Below, in pieces: positions 11,596 through 17,222 of a stretch of DNA of 30,979 nucleotides. Position numbers and translations under genes: made by a program. This stretch comes from a virus, in the IMG/VR virus record IMGVR_UViG_3300020408_000025, positions 1 through 30,979 of that record, one strand, 5' to 3'. The notes beneath the pieces were generated by a model. That model worked only from the letters and a program-made list of their open reading frames with translations, was not told the DNA's origin and did no database searches. The stretch's first letter is position 1. Every line of letters begins with the position of its first letter.

Positions 11596-11862
11596 GTGAC
11601 TGACATAGGGCAAGAATGGTTGCAGTTCCGATTCAGACCAATGCAAAAAACACTTGCCGAGTTGATCGCCAGTATTGCTGACGATAATGGTTGCATTCCC
11701 TACGATCTCGCATTCAACCTTGCATCACTACAGGGCGAGTCAGTGGCAATAGATTTTGTTGAAGTGTATGGGATCGCCGCTAGTTGGTCGATGGGCGTGG
11801 ATCTGGGCGAATTCTTAGTTTGGGTCAACCAATCGGCAGAGGGTCACTATGGGTCCTTGTGA
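11596..11862 (+). CDS. Protein sharing its N-terminus with the GP88-like gene
   Basis: 88 aa from GTG 11596; GTG is chosen because it aligns with the ATG of the gene at 12887, whose upstream DNA and first 18 codons are duplicated here (MTDIGQEWLQFRFRPMQK against MTDTEREWFQFRSRSMLK). After residue 18 it is unrelated: a helical region (LAELIASIADDNG...) and an acidic C-terminus. Looks like a chimera made by recombination through the shared 5' block. Function unknown. Confidence 0.6.
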   Translation: MTDIGQEWLQFRFRPMQKTLAELIASIADDNGCIPYDLAFNLASLQGESVAIDFVEVYGIAASWSMGVDLGEFLVWVNQSAEGHYGSL

Positions 11863-11907
11863 TCCCTGAAAAAATTTAAGACCATTAGTTCAACCGTAAT
11901 TCACTCC

Positions 11908-12222
11908 ATGCCAGCACAAACTAAACTCAAAAATCAATCAATCATTGAAACAATCGGGCAACAATTAGTCGATGATCTCTACAGTTTAGTTAAATATTCG
12001 CACGAATCTTTAACTTTAGAACTGCATGAATACCACGAAAATTGCATCAATGAGCGTGAAAATGCACGCACTAGCGAAAAACTAAAATTTAAAGAATTAT
12101 TTAATTTAATCGTCAATTCCGAGTTGCAAGATATATACGAAAGTTTGCAGGATTATTCACAAAAAGCGGTTCGCAATTATGTGAGAGACGTTTACCCTGA
12201 CTGGCGCGATTCAATGGTTTAA
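11908..12222 (+). CDS. Helical protein, unknown
   Basis: 104 aa (N-terminus MPAQTKLKNQSIIETIGQQL). Predicted almost wholly helical with many Glu, His and Asn. The codon choice is A/T-richer (TTA Leu, AAA Lys) than in the genes of the first 10 kb, suggesting a different recent origin. No family recognised. Followed by the repeated hairpin at 12235. Confidence 0.65.
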   Translation: MPAQTKLKNQSIIETIGQQLVDDLYSLVKYSHESLTLELHEYHENCINERENARTSEKLKFKELFNLIVNSELQDIYESLQDYSQKAVRNYVRDVYPDWRDSMV

Positions 12223-12234
12223 TTAACATTTAGC

Positions 12235-12261
12235 GGGGGCGATTTCGCCCCTTATTCTTTA
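12235..12261 (+). terminator. Repeated hairpin terminator, copy 1
   Basis: 16-bp palindrome GGGGCGATTTCGCCCC (12236-12251) followed by TTATTCTTTA. The 27 nt are repeated exactly at 12717-12743. Strong stem but an imperfect T tract. Confidence 0.7.
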
Positions 12262-12265
12262 CACT
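12260..12265 (+). promoter_or_regulatory. Putative -10 box (TACACT)
   Basis: TACACT then TTCAACC, 19 nt before ATG 12285, immediately after the hairpin terminator. Weak alone but it fits the terminator-promoter fusion pattern. Confidence 0.35.
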
Positions 12266-12284
12266 TTCAACCGCACTTTTTATT

Positions 12285-12698
12285 ATGTCCGTTACTCGCC
12301 AACTTTCAAAGTACACTTTGGAGTGGAATTCTTATTCTCAATTCGCCCCAGATGCAACACCACGTCGAGAAGGTGGAATTTACACACAAAAAGTGAAAAT
12401 CTACGCCGTGGGAGATTATACTTTCGAGGTTGAATTTAAAGTCGGTGAGTGGAGAACCTTGGGGATTTTATTTGCTAAGGTCACAACAATCGATAATTAC
12501 AACAACGTGTCAGAATTAAACTATAGTTTCGGGGAGTTTAGGACAGATGAGGGTGCGATGTTGTTCGCGCAGTTTGCACTTAACCGCTTCATTGAGTCGG
12601 AACGATGGGATGTTTGCCCGTCATTCCAGGCGATAGAGTATATCAACGGCGACCCATATACGCTCTCTGGCGACGAGATAGTGACCGGACTTATTTGA
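12285..12698 (+). CDS. 137-aa protein, unknown
   Basis: 137 aa (N-terminus MSVTRQLSKYTLEWNSYSQF). Predicted beta-rich in the first half (GGIYTQKVKIYAVGDYTFEVEFKVG) and helical after about residue 90 (GAMLFAQFALNRFIE). Not recognised. Flanked on both sides by the same 27-nt hairpin repeat, so it forms a cassette bounded by direct repeats. Confidence 0.7.
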   Translation: MSVTRQLSKYTLEWNSYSQFAPDATPRREGGIYTQKVKIYAVGDYTFEVEFKVGEWRTLGILFAKVTTIDNYNNVSELNYSFGEFRTDEGAMLFAQFALNRFIESERWDVCPSFQAIEYINGDPYTLSGDEIVTGLI

Positions 12699-12716
12699 TA
12701 GTAAGTTACACTTAAT

Positions 12717-12743
12717 GGGGGCGATTTCGCCCCTTATTCTTTA
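12717..12743 (+). terminator. Repeated hairpin terminator, copy 2
   Basis: Exact 27-nt copy of 12235-12261. A degraded third version follows the next gene at about 13684-13715. Confidence 0.7.
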
Positions 12744-12764
12744 TATTTTTACCAGGAAAAATAG

Positions 12765-12789
12765 GTTCTACTTTCATCTTAGCACGCTA
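12765..12789. repeat. Duplicated upstream block, part 1, copy 2
   Basis: Matches 11296-11320 at 22 of 25 positions. Confidence 0.8.
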
Positions 12790-12814
12790 AATTTGAACAT
12801 AAATCACTAAGTTG

Positions 12815-12857
12815 CGGAATTGAAACAATCGGTCACATAGCGGGTTTGTGTCGGTTT
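12815..12857. repeat. Duplicated upstream block, part 2, copy 2
   Basis: Matches 11534-11576 at 42 of 43 positions. Its end runs into 10-bp tandem units of the form CGGTTTGTKT: three here, two in copy 1. Confidence 0.9.
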
Positions 12858-12886
12858 GTTTCGGTTTGTTAACGTTGTTATGCAGA

Positions 12887-13675
12887 ATGACTGACACAGA
12901 GCGAGAATGGTTTCAGTTCCGATCCAGATCGATGCTTAAGTTCTCCAAGGGTAACGCCAAACTAGGGAAGCAAACTTTGATCTTCAACCTGCCTGCTGGA
13001 AAGACGTGTCCTGGCGCGTCCCTGTGCAAAGCATTCGCCGTAATGGGTGACAACGGAAAAACACGGATTCAGGATGGTCCTGAGACTGTTTTCCGATGCT
13101 TTGCTGCTAGTAGCGAAGCGCAATATCCTGCGACGTTTGCTGCCCGTGCTCATAACCTGCAGACAATCGTGGAAGCATTGCGCGATGGAATCGATGTGGC
13201 AGCAATTATGATCAACGAATGTATTCAAAATTACCGTACTAGATCTACTAAACTCGTAAGAATTCATGAGTCTGGTGATTTTTTCAGTCTCGCTTATTTG
13301 AGAGCATGGATTGCAGTTGCCAAACTTAATCCTGACCTTAAATTCTATTGCTACAGTAAATCTCTTGACTTATTTGTTAATGAAGAATTGCCATCTAATT
13401 TTTATCAAACTGCGTCATATGGTGGTAAGTTCGACTACTTAATCGATGAAGGATTCTTTACTCGTTACAGTAAAGTTGTTATGAATGATAATGAGGCGGA
13501 AGAATTAGGTCTTGAGGTTGACCATGACGATTCACACTGTTTCGGTGACAAACCCTTTGCACTTTTAGTTCACGGAACACAACCTAAAGGATCAATCGCT
13601 GCCGCTAAGTTAAAGGAACGGAAGCGTAATGGTGCGTTCTCAGGTTACAACAGCAAAAACAAAGTGGCAGCATAA
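12887..13675 (+). CDS. GP88-family protein
   Basis: 262 aa from ATG 12887; the frame is open from 12848, but that stretch is the duplicated noncoding block. NLPAGKTCPGA at residues 34-44, RIHESGDFFS at 125-134, FYCYSKS at 153-159 and a C-terminal LLVHGTQPKGS match what I recall of the phage 'Gene product 88' family (PF17338), whose function is unknown. Conserved Cys, His and Asp residues suggest a metal- or radical-type enzyme, but that is inference. The first 18 codons and upstream DNA are shared with the gene at 11596. Confidence 0.7.
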   Translation: MTDTEREWFQFRSRSMLKFSKGNAKLGKQTLIFNLPAGKTCPGASLCKAFAVMGDNGKTRIQDGPETVFRCFAASSEAQYPATFAARAHNLQTIVEALRDGIDVAAIMINECIQNYRTRSTKLVRIHESGDFFSLAYLRAWIAVAKLNPDLKFYCYSKSLDLFVNEELPSNFYQTASYGGKFDYLIDEGFFTRYSKVVMNDNEAEELGLEVDHDDSHCFGDKPFALLVHGTQPKGSIAAAKLKERKRNGAFSGYNSKNKVAA

Positions 13676-13887
13676 TTAACACTTAGGGGGGTGATTCTCT
13701 CATTCCTTTCATACCCTCCCACCTAAATTTGCGCCTTTAAAAAATAATAAATTCCTTGTTTTATTGTTTAGTTCGTATTAAAATTATTGTGTAATCTTCG
13801 TTGAGTTCTTTATATCGACAATCACAATCGTCGTTTATATCTTAATTCTAATTAATTAGCGGGGTGCGCCATTGTACCTAACCCGTC

Positions 13888-13921
13888 AAGGGTTTGCAAG
13901 TATGTCACCCTTAGTCTGCAA
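13888..13921 (+). other. Possible H-type RNA pseudoknot
   Basis: AAGGGT (13888-13893) pairs ACCCTT (13907-13912), and TTGCA (13894-13898) pairs TGCAA (13917-13921). The two helices interleave. An alternative small hairpin AACCC / GGGTT (13880-13894) competes with both. Confidence 0.35.
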
Positions 13922-13922
13922 C

Positions 13923-13939
13923 ATGTCCACAATGGACAT
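13923..13939. repeat. Perfect 7-3-7 palindrome
   Basis: ATGTCCA-CAA-TGGACAT. Operator-like size and symmetry. Confidence 0.6.
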
Positions 13940-14054
13940 CAAATAAGCAGTCGTCTCAATAGAGAATTAAGTCTAGAATCCCAGTCATACCAATGGATCT
14001 CGACCTTAGACGATTGAGAATCTTACGCCGTCAAGTATATCTTCACAACCCGTA

Positions 14055-14071
14055 ATGCACATTTTGTGCAT
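14055..14071. repeat. Perfect 7-3-7 palindrome
   Basis: ATGCACA-TTT-TGTGCAT. Same layout as the palindrome at 13923, with outer ATG/CAT and inner CA/TG conserved, 132 bp apart. Confidence 0.6.
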
Positions 14072-14222
14072 ATCAAAATATATCAAATAGCAGTGTTTTT
14101 ATGTTTTTTATATTTTGCCCCGCCCCCCTTAGCGGGTTAAAAAACAATGGGTCCCCGTAACCTACAACGAACCCAAATCGACCTCTAAATATCAAGCACA
14201 AAAAAAATTCTGAGATATAAAA

Positions 14223-14411
14223 ATGACTTCCGAAACCCCTGCAGACAAAAAAATTCCGCCAGTAGAAAATCCCACTGTACCCTCTAGCGGTAACGATAGA
14301 GTTTATTTGATACTAAGTCTCGTAGCTTGTTTTTGTTTTACCCTACTGATTATTGCGGCGGGATATCATCATGGGCACATGAGCATTTCGGCGGTATTCA
14401 AGAATCTATGA
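14223..14411 (+). CDS. 62-aa single-pass membrane protein
   Basis: 62 aa. A Pro-rich polar N-terminus (residues 1-26) is followed by one hydrophobic helix (about 27-47, VYLILSLVACFCFTLLIIAAG) and a short tail with YHHGHM. No Shine-Dalgarno. Could be a small virion- or membrane-associated protein. No family recognised. Confidence 0.6.
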   Translation: MTSETPADKKIPPVENPTVPSSGNDRVYLILSLVACFCFTLLIIAAGYHHGHMSISAVFKNL

Positions 14412-14442
14412 GGATATATAATGAGAGGAGGGCGTATGGACT

Positions 14443-14592
14443 ATGAAAATCGCAATAGACAACTACGAAAGAGAACTATTGATAGATACTCTTGAATATC
14501 GCATATACAACGACGAAAGATTAATTCGTGATGCGGGGATGAAAGAAGATCTCACATACTTATTGGAGAAAATTGTAGATGAATACTTATAA
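14443..14592 (+). CDS. 49-aa acidic protein
   Basis: 49 aa from ATG 14443. GGAGGG at 14426-14431 lies 11 nt upstream, long but usable. The ATG at 14436 in another frame reaches a stop after 19 codons. The sequence (YERELLIDTLEYRIYNDERLIR...) resembles a small helical protein I recall from cyanophages and closely matches its typical length. Function unknown. Overlaps the next gene by 14 nt. Confidence 0.6.
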   Translation: MKIAIDNYERELLIDTLEYRIYNDERLIRDAGMKEDLTYLLEKIVDEYL

Positions 14593-14746
14593 CATTTCAC
14601 ATCAAGGTATAATTATATTTCGTAGAATACCTGAGAAGGATGTGGAGAGTCATAGAGCAGCGATCAAGAATTTTATATGGATGGGAAGTAGTGGAAAAGG
14701 TATGGAGAAGATAGAAGAAGATATTGAGGTGACACTAAATACTTGA
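14579..14746 (+). CDS. 55-aa protein, unknown
   Basis: 55 aa from ATG 14579, overlapping the previous gene by 14 nt. N-terminus MNTYNISHQGIIIFRRIPEK, then a helix and an acidic C-terminus. Charge pattern and position argue for coding; no family recognised. Confidence 0.5.
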   Translation: MNTYNISHQGIIIFRRIPEKDVESHRAAIKNFIWMGSSGKGMEKIEEDIEVTLNT

Positions 14747-14773
14747 GTAACCATTGCATGATTTGACTTGCGG

Positions 14774-14782
14774 TGGTATAAT
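14774..14782 (+). promoter_or_regulatory. Extended -10 promoter (TGG-TATAAT)
   Basis: Consensus -10 with extended TG, 23 nt before ATG 14806. A TTGACT lies only 8 bp upstream of the -10, as TTGAC does at 7222. Confidence 0.6.
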
Positions 14783-14805
14783 GTATTTGTCACTTATTTG
14801 TTTTC

Positions 14806-15552
14806 ATGGCTAAAGGATTTACGGTAAAGACCGCTGCGCCAAAGAAGAAGGTAGAAGAGTTCGACCTAGCAGCAGCGAGAGAAATGATTCGTGGTAAGGC
14901 AATTGTTTTTTGTCTACCTGGTAGAGGATGTTCTTACACATTCTTGAAATCTTTTGTACAACTTTGTTTTGATCTGGTACAGAACGGAGCGAGTATTCAG
15001 ATCTCACAAGATTATAGTTCCATGGTGAACTTCGCACGCTGCAAGTGTCTTGGTGCGAATGTATTGCGTGGTCCTTCACAGAAACCATGGGATGGCAAAC
15101 TTCCTTATGACTATCAACTATGGATTGATAGTGACATCGTGTTTGATGTCGAGAAGTTCTATCGGTTAGTTGCGATGGATAAGGATATTGCCGCTGGTTG
15201 GTATTGCACTGAGGATGGACGCACAACTTCTGTCGCCCACTGGTTAGAGGAAGGCGATTTCCGTCAGAATGGCGGTGTGATGAATCATGAGACCTTAGAG
15301 TCGATCAGCAAGCGTAAGAAACCATTCACAGTTGATTACACTGGTTTTGGCTGGGTTCTGATTAAGCATGGAGTCTTTGAGAGTCTGCCTTATCCGTGGT
15401 TCGCTCCGAAGATGCAAACCTTCGAATCAGGGGAGGTCCAAGATATGTGTGGAGAGGATGTGAGTTTCTGTCTGGATGCGATTGAGAAGGGTTATGAGAT
15501 CTGGTGTGATCCTGTGATTCGTGTGGGGCATGAAAAAATGCGCGTTATCTGA
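14806..15552 (+). CDS. Glycosyltransferase-like (GT-A type) protein
   Basis: 248 aa. An N-terminal strand (KAIVFCLPGR, residues 31-40) is followed by a helix. LWIDSDIVF with D108-S-D110 is a DxD metal/nucleotide-sugar motif. GEDVSFCLDA (216-225) gives an acidic motif at the usual catalytic-base position, and CDPVIRVGH (234-242) a closing His. This order is typical of GT-A glycosyltransferases. Similar proteins occur near the baseplate genes of cyanophages. It may decorate virion proteins or a host sugar; the sugar is unknown. Confidence 0.65.
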   Translation: MAKGFTVKTAAPKKKVEEFDLAAAREMIRGKAIVFCLPGRGCSYTFLKSFVQLCFDLVQNGASIQISQDYSSMVNFARCKCLGANVLRGPSQKPWDGKLPYDYQLWIDSDIVFDVEKFYRLVAMDKDIAAGWYCTEDGRTTSVAHWLEEGDFRQNGGVMNHETLESISKRKKPFTVDYTGFGWVLIKHGVFESLPYPWFAPKMQTFESGEVQDMCGEDVSFCLDAIEKGYEIWCDPVIRVGHEKMRVI

Positions 15553-15562
15553 TGATTGGGTA

Positions 15563-15571
15563 TGTTATAAT
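15563..15571 (+). promoter_or_regulatory. Extended -10 promoter (TGT-TATAAT)
   Basis: Consensus -10 with extended TG just after the previous gene. The next gene starts at 15644, leaving an untranslated leader of about 65 nt, longer than elsewhere here. Confidence 0.5.
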
Positions 15572-15643
15572 GCTATGGTGGTCTGTTAGGTGGAGACCCG
15601 AAAAAGCCGCCCGTTTCAAAAAAATCCGCGAAAAAAACAAATT

Positions 15644-15790
15644 ATGGCAAAGATTAAAAAGTCTCTGATTGGTGAGAACATGATCGAGTCTACCCCCAAA
15701 AAGACTTGTCAAGGTTCGGGACAGCACACCAAGTACTCTGCATCTTCTCGTAATGGTGCAAAGAAGCGTTATCGTGGGCAAGGTCGTTGA
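15644..15790 (+). CDS. 48-aa strongly basic conserved protein
   Basis: 48 aa from ATG 15644 (an in-frame GTG at 15590 lacks support). Very basic, with TPKKTCQGSGQHTKYSA followed by NGAKKRYRGQGR at the C-terminus. This signature recurs, as I recall, in small proteins near the structural genes of T4-like cyanophages. Likely binds nucleic acid or acidic virion surface; role not established. Confidence 0.7.
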   Translation: MAKIKKSLIGENMIESTPKKTCQGSGQHTKYSASSRNGAKKRYRGQGR

Positions 15791-15792
15791 TA

Positions 15793-15816
15793 CATAGTTT
15801 AGTTTTATAAACTATG
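15793..15816 (+). promoter_or_regulatory. Hairpin adjoining a start codon
   Basis: CATAGTTTA (15793-15801) / TAAACTATG (15808-15816), perfect 9-bp stem with 6-nt loop, 2 nt upstream of ATG 15819 where a ribosome-binding site should be. Could be a processing site or translational switch; the following bases are not T-rich. Confidence 0.5.
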
Positions 15817-15818
15817 AT

Positions 15819-16550
15819 ATGTCAAGACTGATCACTAACTTACCAGCAGTTCATACTTGGGTTCGTAAAGAATATCTTTGTGATCACGAGTATGGACATG
15901 GTGAATTTGTAAAAGGCATATGGATCGCTGCTAAAAGTCTTCCTGGGCGTGCCTTTTACTTTGAAACATATCTACCAGATTATGCGGCAATGTTTGATAA
16001 GTTGCCGATTTCTGCCTTTGTAGCAGAACCAGAGACACCAGACCCCGATCTAGACCTCCCTAACCTGCAGTTTTGGAACTGTATGGACCATGATGTCACT
16101 ACACTGTGTAAGCAGCATGTAGGGTCAATGGAGTGGGAGATACGCACTCGTCATTTTGGTACAATGAAAGGTGAATATATTTGCACCTTAGACAATTATC
16201 ACGGCGATCCAGACATCATTGACTATTCAACCAGTGAACTTCCAAGTGAACACAAGTCATTTAACTTGATTGAACTGTACAATGGTCAGTATGCACTGTA
16301 TCCAAATAACAGATGTCGCATCTATGACATCTCATTAACTCCAGAAGACCCCAAGATACCTGACTTTAAAGTTTCTACTGAGTTTTATCAAGTAGAGAAT
16401 GGTGTATCTTGGGGTCGTTTAGGTGATTGTGACGATTATTTCTGGACAACACCCGGAGAGAGGGAAGAATACCCACAAAATAAATACGATTCGAGGGATG
16501 GCAACCCCTTAAAAAGTTCTGATTCAACTGATCAGGAGACAAATGGGTAA
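15819..16550 (+). CDS. 243-aa cyanophage protein, unknown
   Basis: 243 aa. N-terminus MSRLITNLPAVHTWVRKEYL; a strand-rich central part with FYFETYLPDY and many Asp/Pro turns (PETPDPDLDLPNLQFWNCMD). Position and composition suggest a conserved cyanophage protein near the baseplate cluster. No domain recognised. No Shine-Dalgarno; the start sits directly behind a hairpin. The last 8 nt overlap the next gene. Confidence 0.7.
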   Translation: MSRLITNLPAVHTWVRKEYLCDHEYGHGEFVKGIWIAAKSLPGRAFYFETYLPDYAAMFDKLPISAFVAEPETPDPDLDLPNLQFWNCMDHDVTTLCKQHVGSMEWEIRTRHFGTMKGEYICTLDNYHGDPDIIDYSTSELPSEHKSFNLIELYNGQYALYPNNRCRIYDISLTPEDPKIPDFKVSTEFYQVENGVSWGRLGDCDDYFWTTPGEREEYPQNKYDSRDGNPLKSSDSTDQETNG

Positions 16551-16764
16551 TTCACCTGTAGACCGTAACACAGAATACATGAAAGCAATGTGGGGAACAA
16601 CGAGTTTGATGACAGATTATTGGTCTTTGCCTCATAAAACAGAAGATCCAGAAGAAATGGAACTGAATGAAGTGATGCATCATAAAGCAAAACGCACTGA
16701 AAACCTTTCCGAAGGTGAGATTTTCTCTCCAGAGGAGTATAAAAACATTCCAAATCGATATTGA
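16543..16764 (+). CDS. 73-aa acidic protein, unknown
   Basis: 73 aa; CAGGAG 6 nt upstream sets the start within the end of the previous gene. N-terminus MGNSPVDRNTEYMKAMWGTT; acidic middle (EDPEEMELNEVMHHKAK). No family recognised. A possible NATAAATA late promoter lies inside the previous gene about 60 bp upstream. Confidence 0.65.
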   Translation: MGNSPVDRNTEYMKAMWGTTSLMTDYWSLPHKTEDPEEMELNEVMHHKAKRTENLSEGEIFSPEEYKNIPNRY

Positions 16765-16769
16765 TTACA

Positions 16770-16777
16770 AATAAATA
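16770..16777 (+). promoter_or_regulatory. T4-type late promoter (AATAAATA)
   Basis: Matches the NATAAATA late-promoter consensus of T4-like phages and lies 43 nt before the gp25 start. Confidence 0.75.
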
Positions 16778-16820
16778 CTGAAAACCATTATAGATAGTAT
16801 GTTAAAGTGTATTTAAATGG

Positions 16821-17222
16821 ATGACCGTACAGATTTCTCGCGGATTTAGAGATATAAGTCTTGCATTTAAGAGACATCCAATCACAAATGATGTAACTGT
16901 CTTGAAAAATGAGGATGCAATCAAGAAATCCGTAGTAAATTTAGTTCAAACTCGTCTCGATGAGAGGTTTTTTAACGATTTACTGGGCACATCCATTTAC
17001 AATACACTTTTTGAACTTAATAATGGGTATGTTGGTGATGAAGTAAGGGAAGAAATCATAACATTATTGGAAAACTTTGAACCTAGGATCAAACTGACCA
17101 ATGTTTATGTGGAATCTGAACCTGACACAAACACTGTATTGGTTCAGATTGAATATGACATCACTGGATTACCCATCCCTACACAGAATGTAGAGTTTAT
17201 CTTACAACCATCTAGACTATAA
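16821..17222 (+). CDS. 25: Baseplate wedge subunit gp25
   Basis: 133 aa, essentially the size of T4 gp25 (132 aa). The body (GTSIYNTLFELNNGYVGDEVREEIITLLENFEPRI) matches the gpW/gp25 family of baseplate wedge proteins, which join the wedge to the tube/sheath initiator in contractile tails. Family and position directly before gp6 agree. Its stop overlaps the gp6 ATG (TAATG). Expression is expected from the late promoter at 16770. Confidence 0.92.
   Translation: MTVQISRGFRDISLAFKRHPITNDVTVLKNEDAIKKSVVNLVQTRLDERFFNDLLGTSIYNTLFELNNGYVGDEVREEIITLLENFEPRIKLTNVYVESEPDTNTVLVQIEYDITGLPIPTQNVEFILQPSRL

Larger units (their letters stand above)
13676..14222. other. Noncoding region (about 550 bp) with RNA/DNA structure
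   Basis: No gene supported on either strand. Contains a diverged third hairpin repeat (about 13684-13715), a possible pseudoknot (13888-13921), two perfect 7-3-7 palindromes (13923-13939, 14055-14071), and a CCCGC / GCGGG hairpin near 14122-14145. The DNA is A/T-rich at both ends. Confidence 0.55.

Noticed and set aside
13860-13921. Glutamine (glnA/downstream-peptide) riboswitch known from cyanophages
   Set aside because: The conserved sequence blocks of that class are not visible here.
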